From contig CM019831.1 in assembly GCA_009763385.1 (NCBI GenBank), positions 84,107,845 to 84,171,844 on the forward strand: 64,000 nucleotides of DNA, in the 5' to 3' direction. The notes below the pieces were generated by a model. That model was not told where the DNA came from, searched no databases, and worked only from the letters and a program-made list of their open reading frames with translations. Positions 32,669 through 42,564 of the stretch are shown here, piece after piece. Each line of letters starts with the position of its first letter. Position 1 is the first letter of the stretch. The translations under genes were made by a program, and so were the position numbers. Source of the DNA: Coix lacryma-jobi var. lacryma-jobi (Eukaryota; Streptophyta; Magnoliopsida; Poales; Poaceae).

Positions 32669-33445
32669 TACAAGGACATCCTGAAGAAGTTCAACATGTG
32701 CGAGGCCAAGCCTCTTACAACGCCCATGGAGACGATGATTGCGATGGATGCGGACTAGGATGGAGAGGCTGTTGACCAGAAGGAGTACAGGAGCATGATC
32801 GGCTCGCTCCTGTACCTGACGGCGACGAGGCCAGACATACACTTCACGGTGTGTCTATGCGCTCATTTTCAGGCGTCCCCTCGAACTTCCCACAAGCAAG
32901 CAGTCAAGCGCATCATGAGGTACCTCCAATTCACTCCTGAATTCAGGCTTTGGTATTCTTCCTCTTCGACTCTTTCGCTTTGTGGTTATTCCGATGCGGA
33001 TTTTGTCGGCTGTCGGCTTGAGCGCAAGTCTACTTCTGGGACTTGTCAGTTTCTTGGCTCTTCACTGGTTTCATGGTCTTCTCGCAAGTAGTCTAGCGTA
33101 GCCCAGTCTACTACTGAAGCCGAGTTTGTTGCCGCTGCTTCTTGTGCCTCGTAGCTTTTATGGATGGTTGCTACTTTCTGTGATTTTGGTCTAGATTTCA
33201 ATCAGGTTCCTTTGCTTTGTGATAGCACTTCAGCCATTAGTGTAGCAAAGAACCATGTTCTTCACTCCAAGACCAAACACATCGATGTTCGCTTTCACTT
33301 TCTTTGTGATCACTATGAGAAAGGCGACATTGATCTTAGGCATGTAGACACCCATAACCAGGTTGCGGATATTTTCACCAAGCCTTTGGATCTCTCAACT
33401 TTTGCTAGGTTGAGAGGTGAGCTTGGTGTGTGTTTCCCCTTTTAG
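32669..33445 (+). pseudogene. pol: Sirevirus B pol, end of RT and RNase H
   Basis: Continuation of the pol interrupted at 31201. It has KDILKKFNMCEAKP, the SMIGSLLYLTATRPDI block, RNase H with CGYSDADFVGC, RKSTSGTCQFLG, the TEAEF box near 33113-33127 and the end motif KHIDVRFHF...DIFTKPL. In-frame TAG codons occur near 32756, 33089 and 33151. The normal stop is at 33443-33445, followed by a purine-rich GATGGGGGAAG. The gene is inactive. Confidence 0.92.
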
Positions 33446-33470
33446 ATGGGGGAAGCATTTTGTTTGATGT

Positions 33471-34273
33471 TGATGAAGGACGGCCCGATCTTCCGTGAGG
33501 TAGCGATAGGTTCGATTGGTGGAGAACTCGACGTTGGCGATCCGGCTTCAAATCAGACACGATTCGAACCCTGCAACCGTTACACCACTGCTCCGTTGGT
33601 TATCAACCAAGCACAACTTGATTGACCTCGCCAAGAAGGCTAATCCTGCAAGCGAATCGAAGAACACAAGCAAGAAGGTAAAGCACGCAATCTGAAATTG
33701 CAGATATGAATATCACGAATATATTAGAGGGGTTCAAGAACTCGGTTCCAAAGGACTAATCGACACAGTGGAGGAGATCAAGAACGGGGGCCCTGGATCA
33801 CTGTAAAAGGATTTGTCACCACAGTTACAATGAACGATTCAGTTTCTCGGTGGAAAACTAAACTCAAAACAAAACCCAAGACCTAACGACGGCGGCGGCG
33901 GCTAAATATAGGGTTTAGGTCGTCGCCCCTGCTGGACGCGCCCCCTAATGGGCTCCAAGACGATACACGGCCCAACGGACCAAAATACGGTGACGCAGCA
34001 CCCTGGCAGATTCTGGACGCTGACTTGTTTCGACGATTCCCGTTGACTCCGGACGTATTTTGACGTGATTCCAAAGCCATTGGTTAGCTTATCAAATTAT
34101 CTTTCCAAGCATATCTGGTTCGTCGAAAACGGAGTCCGTATGCATCCGGGGCGTTGATTTTACTCGGGACTGCTCCTGAATTCCGAGGGTGACGTGAAAA
34201 CTGAGTTGGAGTCGGATTGCAACTTGGGGAAGACCATGGCGTCGGTGAGTCCAACTTGGCGATGTCCTCATCA
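33471..34273 (-). repeat. LTR 1 (3' LTR) of the gag-only array
   Basis: 803 bp, TGATGAGGAC at the minus-strand start and CCTTCATCA at the end. It encodes the last 63 or so codons of the first gag frame. A B-box-like GGTTCGAATC and an A-box-like TGGTGTAACGG lie on the minus strand at 33561-33587. Confidence 0.95.
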
Positions 34274-36270
34274 TCCTCCCCTTCTTGAATTGGAGTCGTC
34301 CCCGACTCCATCTTGGCGATGTCCTCATCATCCCCTCCTTCTAAAATTGGAGTTGTCCGCGACTCCATGTCATCTCCAAGCTCCTGCAAAAGGTTAGTGA
34401 CCGCACAATGCGAAACACAATGTATAGAATCATGTGCAGCAACACTAACATGTCGACAAAGCATAGTATAACAAGGAGCATCATTAGTATCACATAACGC
34501 AGCAGCAGTAGAAGTTGTAGCAAGAAAAACACCTCCTTTTAACTTAATCTCATTATTGTTAGCAATATTTGTTGGAGGTTTATTTTTATTTTTAATCTCT
34601 TTAGCATGTTTAATAATATCCGTAGGAGACAAAGGCAGCAAAGTAATTTTCTTGTCCTTATGTATGATAGTGTATGTATTAGTTCTACCATGGTGTAAAG
34701 CATCATTATCAAATTCCCATGGGCGACCTAACAAAATAGAACAAGCTTGCATAGGGACAACGTCAAAATCAGCAGTATCATGATAAGAGCCTGTGAAAAA
34801 GCTAATGCGTGCTGATTTAGTTACCTTAGTCATACCATTATTATTGAACCATTGAAGTTTATATGGATACGAATGTTGTCGTGTGGTTAAGCCAAGCTTC
34901 TCAACCAAATCCGAACTCACCAAGTTGTTGCAACTCCCGCTATCAATGATGGTGAGAACACGACAACCCTGCACAATGAGATACATGTGGAACAAATTGT
35001 GGCGTTGGATCTTCATCTCTTCTTCTTCATGTCCCACACGTGTACTCAACACTCGCTGCACAAGAAGACTAGGATAATCCGCAGCAGCAGCCACAGAGTC
35101 AATGGTGATGGTCTCCTTGTCGTGATCGTCCTCGATGGAATCTGCAGCAATGTTAGCAGCAAGAGCTAAATCATCTTCAACATCACTAGTACTTACATAT
35201 CCATCCTCGGTAGCAATGAAAGCACGACGACTGGGGCAATCCTTCATGACATGTCCCATGCCTTTGCATCGGTGGCAAATGATTGTAGAGCTAGACGAGG
35301 AAGATCTAGTAGAAGCACCCGAAGTGGCACCTTTCTTGAATTGTGGAATCTGCACACTAGACAATTTACTTACCTCGGAAGGTGTAGACGGCTGTGGTGC
35401 AGCAGGAAGCTTGGGCGTCTCCGGCTCGGAACGTTGCTGAAAAGTCCTCCCAGTGTTATACCTGAAAGGTTGGTGTTGTTTGCGTCCCTGTACTTCTCGT
35501 TCAGCTTTAAGAGCAAGATGATATAATTGGCTGAACCTAGTCCAATCTTTGTAATCAAGAATATCCTGGATATCACGATTTAAACCACCAAAGAATCTAG
35601 CACTAGCATCATCATCATCTTCATGTATACCACAACGTGCTAAACCAATAAGCAATTCTTGATAATATGCCTCTACTCCTTTATCACCTTGTTTTAAAGT
35701 TTGCAGTTTCAAACGTAGATCACGTTGGTAATAAGGAGGAACAAAACGAGATTTCATGCGTTGCTTTAAAGTATTCCAAGTTTGAGGCACAGCAGCAGCA
35801 TTATTAGCATTGCAAAGATCACTCCACCAGAATAAAGCAAAATTAGTAAACTCACTAGTAGCAAGTCTAACTCTATGCTCAGCAGGAACATTATAAGAAT
35901 CAAATTTTTGTTGAACAGTAAGTTCCCAATCTAAATATGTCTCTGGATCCATATTACCAGCAAAGGAAGGTAGGCTAAATTTAATTTTAGCAAAAGGATC
36001 ATTATTATTATTATTACCTCCCATACCGCGACGATTGAAGTTGAGGCGGCGACGAGGACCAGCATCAGCATCCGCATCGTCATCACCAAAAGCATCCGCA
36101 TCTTCGTCATCACGATTTGGTTGAGGGCGTTGCTCAAGCTGCGTAATGCGGTTGACCAGATTGTTCACGTTGCGTGTCAGCTCGGTCATAAGATTGCGTT
36201 GTTCATTCATGAATGTCGTAAGGTCGCCTTTGGACACGCACTCATTGAAGTCCGTCGGAATTCCTGCCAT
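34084..36270 (-). CDS. gag: Gag with protease domain, gag-only element copy 1
   Basis: 728 codons from the Met at 36270 (MAGIPTDFNE); I prefer this to the upstream Met at 36318 because the 16 residues between are hydrophobic and unlike Gag. It has a short coiled coil about residues 20-50, an acidic/Arg/Asn linker, the Gypsy Gag core about 92-264 (FSLPSFAGNMDPETYLDWE, FALFWWSDL), a zinc knuckle CHRCKGMGHVMKDC at 332-345, and an aspartic protease with DSG at 443-445 and ILLGRPWEFD later. The frame then crosses the purine tract and ends inside the 3' LTR. The last part repeats a 19-residue unit (TTPI.EG.DDEDIAK). There is no RT or integrase, so the protein can only build particles and process Gag. 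Confidence 0.93.
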   Translation of the reverse strand: MAGIPTDFNECVSKGDLTTFMNEQRNLMTELTRNVNNLVNRITQLEQRPQPNRDDEDADAFGDDDADADAGPRRRLNFNRRGMGGNNNNNDPFAKIKFSLPSFAGNMDPETYLDWELTVQQKFDSYNVPAEHRVRLATSEFTNFALFWWSDLCNANNAAAVPQTWNTLKQRMKSRFVPPYYQRDLRLKLQTLKQGDKGVEAYYQELLIGLARCGIHEDDDDASARFFGGLNRDIQDILDYKDWTRFSQLYHLALKAEREVQGRKQHQPFRYNTGRTFQQRSEPETPKLPAAPQPSTPSEVSKLSSVQIPQFKKGATSGASTRSSSSSSTIICHRCKGMGHVMKDCPSRRAFIATEDGYVSTSDVEDDLALAANIAADSIEDDHDKETITIDSVAAAADYPSLLVQRVLSTRVGHEEEEMKIQRHNLFHMYLIVQGCRVLTIIDSGSCNNLVSSDLVEKLGLTTRQHSYPYKLQWFNNNGMTKVTKSARISFFTGSYHDTADFDVVPMQACSILLGRPWEFDNDALHHGRTNTYTIIHKDKKITLLPLSPTDIIKHAKEIKNKNKPPTNIANNNEIKLKGGVFLATTSTAAALCDTNDAPCYTMLCRHVSVAAHDSIHCVSHCAVTNLLQELGDDMESRTTPILEGGDDEDIAKMESGTTPIQEGEDDEDIAKLDSPTPWSSPSCNPTPTQFSRHPRNSGAVPSKINAPDAYGLRFRRTRYAWKDNLIS
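34274..34287 (-). other. polypurine tract, gag-only copy 1
   Basis: The minus strand reads AAGAAGGGGAGGA directly before the LTR start TGATGAGGAC. A second, similar tract with the same following bases lies 57 bp upstream in the frame (34331-34344). Confidence 0.8.
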
Positions 36271-37600
36271 TGTTAGAAGATAGAAAAAAATACAACAGCA
36301 AAGGATTATCCCTATCAACTAAAGGAACCAAGTGGTGGTGGTAGAAGTGGAACTGGAATGCAAAATCACAGGCGGCTTACCACCGTCTTGCCTGTATTCT
36401 TACCAACGCCAAACAAGATCAAACCAAAGTGACGAAGCAATCTGTTGTTGAGCGTGGGTAACAGTTGCAAGATAAACCTGTGCTGACAGAAGTATATGTG
36501 GAGCTATAGGTAGGCACAATATGACAGCAAGGATTAGCAATTAACGAAAGCAGATTAGCAAAGTTCAATAAGTATCCAAAGCACAAGTCACAATTGCTGG
36601 CTAAGACGTGTGTAGACGTAGCGCAACAAGATGAAACAAAGAACGATGGAAAGAACTCACAGAACAAGCAAAGAATCTGAATTTTTCTTTGTCCTGAATT
36701 TTCCCTTGATTTTCCAAAAAGGTACTAGTAGGAATCAAACTTTTTTATTTTTTTCACTATTTTTTTTATATTTTTCCTTGAACAAGGATCACAAAAGATG
36801 TAACCACAAAAATTGGCGCCTGCAACTGAGGTCGGATGTGGTCTACACAAAATCAGCAAGTTCTCTGAAAAGCGTGCTGAAACCTTGTCAATTTTTTTTT
36901 ATTTATTTTCCCGATTTTTTTTTGGCAATTTAGAGGGACCAAACAGGGCGAAGCCTAGTTTGGGTGAGGTCCAAACGGTGTCAAGAATCGCCACAAAAAA
37001 TTTCAGATTTTTCGGACAAACGAGCGAAAAGTTATGTCTGTTTTACCGAATGTACCTCAAGTTATGTTTTCTGGAAGGCACACACAAAAATCGGCAGTAA
37101 GAGCAACTCGGCAGCGGCAGTTAAGGCAAAGCGACCCGAAACTCCAACACCGATCACAAGATCATGCGTCCTTGTGACTAACAACAGAAGGTAGATGCCA
37201 GATGATGTAAGGAGGGCTGCGATGCAGGCAAAAATTAGAGCGGTTGGCAACCTGTCTAGGGTTTGCGCGGCGGCGAGAAATTACACAAGGCGGCTAGCGG
37301 GCAAGTCGAGTAATGTGGTGGCTTCGACTTGTTGTTTAGGAACGGTGGATGGGATAGCGGCGAAAACAAAGAAACAGCAACGGGCACGATGAACTACGAC
37401 GACGAACACAACCTAAACCAGCAACAAGACTCGACCACGGACACAAACTCAACAAAGCGAATCTGAAACGAAATTGCAAAGGCACAAAAGGCGATAGGAC
37501 AGCGGAAATTGAAATATTTTTTGGCTTTTTGTGGACTGTAGGTAATAACAAATATGAATCTAAGGGCAAACGAGATTATACCTCGCGGGAAACCTGAAAA
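36271..37600 (-). other. untranslated leader, gag-only copy 1
   Basis: About 1.33 kb between PBS and gag start. I see T-rich runs (36720-36780, 36889-36920) and a GC-rich part near 37240-37400, but no gene. It is identical in the second copy, 4143 bp on. Confidence 0.6.
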
Positions 37601-37612
37601 ATCCGATACCAA
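37601..37612 (-). other. primer-binding site, gag-only copy 1
   Basis: The minus strand reads TTGGTATCGGAT one base after the LTR end at 37614. It resembles the initiator-Met type TGGTATCAGAGC, with changes at the end. Confidence 0.75.
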
Positions 37613-37613
37613 T

Positions 37614-38416
37614 TGATGAAGGACGGCCCGATCTTCCGTGAGGTAGCGATAGGTTCGATTGGTGGAGAACTCGACGTTGGCGATCCGGCTTCAAATCAGA
37701 CACGATTCGAACCCTGCAACCGTTACACCACTGCTCCGTTGGTTATCAACCAAGCACAACTTGATTGACCTCGCCAAGAAGGCTAATCCTGCAAGCGAAT
37801 CGAAGAACACAAGCAAGAAGGTAAAGCACGCAATCTGAAATTGCAGATATGAATATCACGAATATATTAGAGGGGTTCAAGAACTCGGTTCCAAAGGACT
37901 AATCGACACAGTGGAGGAGATCAAGAACGGGGGCCCTGGATCACTGTAAAAGGATTTGTCACCACAGTTACAATGAACGATTCAGTTTCTCGGTGGAAAA
38001 CTAAACTCAAAACAAAACCCAAGACCTAACGACGGCGGCGGCGGCTAAATATAGGGTTTAGGTCGTCGCCCCTGCTGGACGCGCCCCCTAATGGGCTCCA
38101 AGACGATACACGGCCCAACGGACCAAAATACGGTGACGCAGCACCCTGGCAGATTCTGGACGCTGACTTGTTTCGACGATTCCCGTTGACTCCGGACGTA
38201 TTTTGACGTGATTCCAAAGCCATTGGTTAGCTTATCAAATTATCTTTCCAAGCATATCTGGTTCGTCGAAAACGGAGTCCGTATGCATCCGGGGCGTTGA
38301 TTTTACTCGGGACTGCTCCTGAATTCCGAGGGTGACGTGAAAACTGAGTTGGAGTCGGATTGCAACTTGGGGAAGACCATGGCGTCGGTGAGTCCAACTT
38401 GGCGATGTCCTCATCA
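37614..38416 (-). repeat. LTR 2 (shared middle LTR) of the gag-only array
   Basis: Same 803 bp as LTR 1. It serves as 5' LTR of the left unit and 3' LTR of the right unit. Confidence 0.95.
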
Positions 38417-40413
38417 TCCTCCCCTTCTTGAATTGGAGTCGTCCCCGACTCCATCTTGGCGATGTCCTCATCATCCCCTCCTTCTAAAATTGGAGTTGTC
38501 CGCGACTCCATGTCATCTCCAAGCTCCTGCAAAAGGTTAGTGACCGCACAATGCGAAACACAATGTATAGAATCATGTGCAGCAACACTAACATGTCGAC
38601 AAAGCATAGTATAACAAGGAGCATCATTAGTATCACATAACGCAGCAGCAGTAGAAGTTGTAGCAAGAAAAACACCTCCTTTTAACTTAATCTCATTATT
38701 GTTAGCAATATTTGTTGGAGGTTTATTTTTATTTTTAATCTCTTTAGCATGTTTAATAATATCCGTAGGAGACAAAGGCAGCAAAGTAATTTTCTTGTCC
38801 TTATGTATGATAGTGTATGTATTAGTTCTACCATGGTGTAAAGCATCATTATCAAATTCCCATGGGCGACCTAACAAAATAGAACAAGCTTGCATAGGGA
38901 CAACGTCAAAATCAGCAGTATCATGATAAGAGCCTGTGAAAAAGCTAATGCGTGCTGATTTAGTTACCTTAGTCATACCATTATTATTGAACCATTGAAG
39001 TTTATATGGATACGAATGTTGTCGTGTGGTTAAGCCAAGCTTCTCAACCAAATCCGAACTCACCAAGTTGTTGCAACTCCCGCTATCAATGATGGTGAGA
39101 ACACGACAACCCTGCACAATGAGATACATGTGGAACAAATTGTGGCGTTGGATCTTCATCTCTTCTTCTTCATGTCCCACACGTGTACTCAACACTCGCT
39201 GCACAAGAAGACTAGGATAATCCGCAGCAGCAGCCACAGAGTCAATGGTGATGGTCTCCTTGTCGTGATCGTCCTCGATGGAATCTGCAGCAATGTTAGC
39301 AGCAAGAGCTAAATCATCTTCAACATCACTAGTACTTACATATCCATCCTCGGTAGCAATGAAAGCACGACGACTGGGGCAATCCTTCATGACATGTCCC
39401 ATGCCTTTGCATCGGTGGCAAATGATTGTAGAGCTAGACGAGGAAGATCTAGTAGAAGCACCCGAAGTGGCACCTTTCTTGAATTGTGGAATCTGCACAC
39501 TAGACAATTTACTTACCTCGGAAGGTGTAGACGGCTGTGGTGCAGCAGGAAGCTTGGGCGTCTCCGGCTCGGAACGTTGCTGAAAAGTCCTCCCAGTGTT
39601 ATACCTGAAAGGTTGGTGTTGTTTGCGTCCCTGTACTTCTCGTTCAGCTTTAAGAGCAAGATGATATAATTGGCTGAACCTAGTCCAATCTTTGTAATCA
39701 AGAATATCCTGGATATCACGATTTAAACCACCAAAGAATCTAGCACTAGCATCATCATCATCTTCATGTATACCACAACGTGCTAAACCAATAAGCAATT
39801 CTTGATAATATGCCTCTACTCCTTTATCACCTTGTTTTAAAGTTTGCAGTTTCAAACGTAGATCACGTTGGTAATAAGGAGGAACAAAACGAGATTTCAT
39901 GCGTTGCTTTAAAGTATTCCAAGTTTGAGGCACAGCAGCAGCATTATTAGCATTGCAAAGATCACTCCACCAGAATAAAGCAAAATTAGTAAACTCACTA
40001 GTAGCAAGTCTAACTCTATGCTCAGCAGGAACATTATAAGAATCAAATTTTTGTTGAACAGTAAGTTCCCAATCTAAATATGTCTCTGGATCCATATTAC
40101 CAGCAAAGGAAGGTAGGCTAAATTTAATTTTAGCAAAAGGATCATTATTATTATTATTACCTCCCATACCGCGACGATTGAAGTTGAGGCGGCGACGAGG
40201 ACCAGCATCAGCATCCGCATCGTCATCACCAAAAGCATCCGCATCTTCGTCATCACGATTTGGTTGAGGGCGTTGCTCAAGCTGCGTAATGCGGTTGACC
40301 AGATTGTTCACGTTGCGTGTCAGCTCGGTCATAAGATTGCGTTGTTCATTCATGAATGTCGTAAGGTCGCCTTTGGACACGCACTCATTGAAGTCCGTCG
40401 GAATTCCTGCCAT
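38227..40413 (-). CDS. gag: Gag with protease domain, gag-only element copy 2
   Basis: Identical in translation to the frame at 34084-36270: same start, zinc knuckle, DSG protease and read-through into the LTR. Nothing distinguishes the two copies. Both frames are open and free of stops, which fits a very recent origin. Confidence 0.93.
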   Translation of the reverse strand: MAGIPTDFNECVSKGDLTTFMNEQRNLMTELTRNVNNLVNRITQLEQRPQPNRDDEDADAFGDDDADADAGPRRRLNFNRRGMGGNNNNNDPFAKIKFSLPSFAGNMDPETYLDWELTVQQKFDSYNVPAEHRVRLATSEFTNFALFWWSDLCNANNAAAVPQTWNTLKQRMKSRFVPPYYQRDLRLKLQTLKQGDKGVEAYYQELLIGLARCGIHEDDDDASARFFGGLNRDIQDILDYKDWTRFSQLYHLALKAEREVQGRKQHQPFRYNTGRTFQQRSEPETPKLPAAPQPSTPSEVSKLSSVQIPQFKKGATSGASTRSSSSSSTIICHRCKGMGHVMKDCPSRRAFIATEDGYVSTSDVEDDLALAANIAADSIEDDHDKETITIDSVAAAADYPSLLVQRVLSTRVGHEEEEMKIQRHNLFHMYLIVQGCRVLTIIDSGSCNNLVSSDLVEKLGLTTRQHSYPYKLQWFNNNGMTKVTKSARISFFTGSYHDTADFDVVPMQACSILLGRPWEFDNDALHHGRTNTYTIIHKDKKITLLPLSPTDIIKHAKEIKNKNKPPTNIANNNEIKLKGGVFLATTSTAAALCDTNDAPCYTMLCRHVSVAAHDSIHCVSHCAVTNLLQELGDDMESRTTPILEGGDDEDIAKMESGTTPIQEGEDDEDIAKLDSPTPWSSPSCNPTPTQFSRHPRNSGAVPSKINAPDAYGLRFRRTRYAWKDNLIS
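38417..38430 (-). other. polypurine tract, gag-only copy 2
   Basis: Same AAGAAGGGGAGGA before the LTR start, 4143 bp from the first copy. Confidence 0.8.
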
Positions 40414-41743
40414 TGTTAGAAGATAGAAAAAAATACAACAGCAAAGGATTATCCCTATCAACTAAAGGAACCAAGTGGTGGTGGTAGAAGTGGAACTGGA
40501 ATGCAAAATCACAGGCGGCTTACCACCGTCTTGCCTGTATTCTTACCAACGCCAAACAAGATCAAACCAAAGTGACGAAGCAATCTGTTGTTGAGCGTGG
40601 GTAACAGTTGCAAGATAAACCTGTGCTGACAGAAGTATATGTGGAGCTATAGGTAGGCACAATATGACAGCAAGGATTAGCAATTAACGAAAGCAGATTA
40701 GCAAAGTTCAATAAGTATCCAAAGCACAAGTCACAATTGCTGGCTAAGACGTGTGTAGACGTAGCGCAACAAGATGAAACAAAGAACGATGGAAAGAACT
40801 CACAGAACAAGCAAAGAATCTGAATTTTTCTTTGTCCTGAATTTTCCCTTGATTTTCCAAAAAGGTACTAGTAGGAATCAAACTTTTTTATTTTTTTCAC
40901 TATTTTTTTTATATTTTTCCTTGAACAAGGATCACAAAAGATGTAACCACAAAAATTGGCGCCTGCAACTGAGGTCGGATGTGGTCTACACAAAATCAGC
41001 AAGTTCTCTGAAAAGCGTGCTGAAACCTTGTCAATTTTTTTTTATTTATTTTCCCGATTTTTTTTTGGCAATTTAGAGGGACCAAACAGGGCGAAGCCTA
41101 GTTTGGGTGAGGTCCAAACGGTGTCAAGAATCGCCACAAAAAATTTCAGATTTTTCGGACAAACGAGCGAAAAGTTATGTCTGTTTTACCGAATGTACCT
41201 CAAGTTATGTTTTCTGGAAGGCACACACAAAAATCGGCAGTAAGAGCAACTCGGCAGCGGCAGTTAAGGCAAAGCGACCCGAAACTCCAACACCGATCAC
41301 AAGATCATGCGTCCTTGTGACTAACAACAGAAGGTAGATGCCAGATGATGTAAGGAGGGCTGCGATGCAGGCAAAAATTAGAGCGGTTGGCAACCTGTCT
41401 AGGGTTTGCGCGGCGGCGAGAAATTACACAAGGCGGCTAGCGGGCAAGTCGAGTAATGTGGTGGCTTCGACTTGTTGTTTAGGAACGGTGGATGGGATAG
41501 CGGCGAAAACAAAGAAACAGCAACGGGCACGATGAACTACGACGACGAACACAACCTAAACCAGCAACAAGACTCGACCACGGACACAAACTCAACAAAG
41601 CGAATCTGAAACGAAATTGCAAAGGCACAAAAGGCGATAGGACAGCGGAAATTGAAATATTTTTTGGCTTTTTGTGGACTGTAGGTAATAACAAATATGA
41701 ATCTAAGGGCAAACGAGATTATACCTCGCGGGAAACCTGAAAA
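40414..41743 (-). other. untranslated leader, gag-only copy 2
   Basis: Duplicate of 36271-37600. No gene is seen in it. Confidence 0.6.
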
Positions 41744-41755
41744 ATCCGATACCAA
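41744..41755 (-). other. primer-binding site, gag-only copy 2
   Basis: Same TTGGTATCGGAT as at 37601-37612, next to LTR 3. Confidence 0.75.
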
Positions 41756-41756
41756 T

Positions 41757-42559
41757 TGATGAAGGACGGCCCGATCTTCCGTGAGGTAGCGATAGGTTCG
41801 ATTGGTGGAGAACTCGACGTTGGCGATCCGGCTTCAAATCAGACACGATTCGAACCCTGCAACCGTTACACCACTGCTCCGTTGGTTATCAACCAAGCAC
41901 AACTTGATTGACCTCGCCAAGAAGGCTAATCCTGCAAGCGAATCGAAGAACACAAGCAAGAAGGTAAAGCACGCAATCTGAAATTGCAGATATGAATATC
42001 ACGAATATATTAGAGGGGTTCAAGAACTCGGTTCCAAAGGACTAATCGACACAGTGGAGGAGATCAAGAACGGGGGCCCTGGATCACTGTAAAAGGATTT
42101 GTCACCACAGTTACAATGAACGATTCAGTTTCTCGGTGGAAAACTAAACTCAAAACAAAACCCAAGACCTAACGACGGCGGCGGCGGCTAAATATAGGGT
42201 TTAGGTCGTCGCCCCTGCTGGACGCGCCCCCTAATGGGCTCCAAGACGATACACGGCCCAACGGACCAAAATACGGTGACGCAGCACCCTGGCAGATTCT
42301 GGACGCTGACTTGTTTCGACGATTCCCGTTGACTCCGGACGTATTTTGACGTGATTCCAAAGCCATTGGTTAGCTTATCAAATTATCTTTCCAAGCATAT
42401 CTGGTTCGTCGAAAACGGAGTCCGTATGCATCCGGGGCGTTGATTTTACTCGGGACTGCTCCTGAATTCCGAGGGTGACGTGAAAACTGAGTTGGAGTCG
42501 GATTGCAACTTGGGGAAGACCATGGCGTCGGTGAGTCCAACTTGGCGATGTCCTCATCA
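41757..42559 (-). repeat. LTR 3 (5' LTR) of the gag-only array
   Basis: Same 803 bp again; ends CCTCATCA at 42559 and is followed by the target duplication GATGT. Confidence 0.95.
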
Positions 42560-42564
42560 GATGT

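Larger units (their letters stand above)
33471..42559 (-). mobile_element. gag-only Gypsy element in tandem: LTR-gag-LTR-gag-LTR, one TSD (GATGT)
   Basis: Three LTRs (33471-34273, 37614-38416, 41757-42559) alternate with two internal regions (34274-37613, 38417-41756). The repeat step is exactly 4143 bp and I see no difference between the two units. The whole 9.1-kb block is flanked by a single perfect 5-bp duplication GATGT (33466-33470, 42560-42564). Each internal region has a PBS, a gag-protease frame and a purine tract but no reverse transcriptase, RNase H or integrase. It is therefore a non-autonomous Gypsy element, mobilised in trans by another element. It sits in the 3' untranslated region of Sirevirus B. 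An LTR-LTR unequal crossover or an assembly error could both give this structure. Confidence 0.93.

Noticed and set aside
33561..33587. A tRNA gene on the minus strand
   Set aside because: A- and B-box-like strings are only 6 nt apart, so there is no room for the anticodon arm; kept only as a low-interest finding.
33883..34080. 65-codon frame ending in an Arg run, present three times
   Set aside because: It lies wholly inside the gag-only LTR and is repeated only because the LTR is; no evidence that it is translated.
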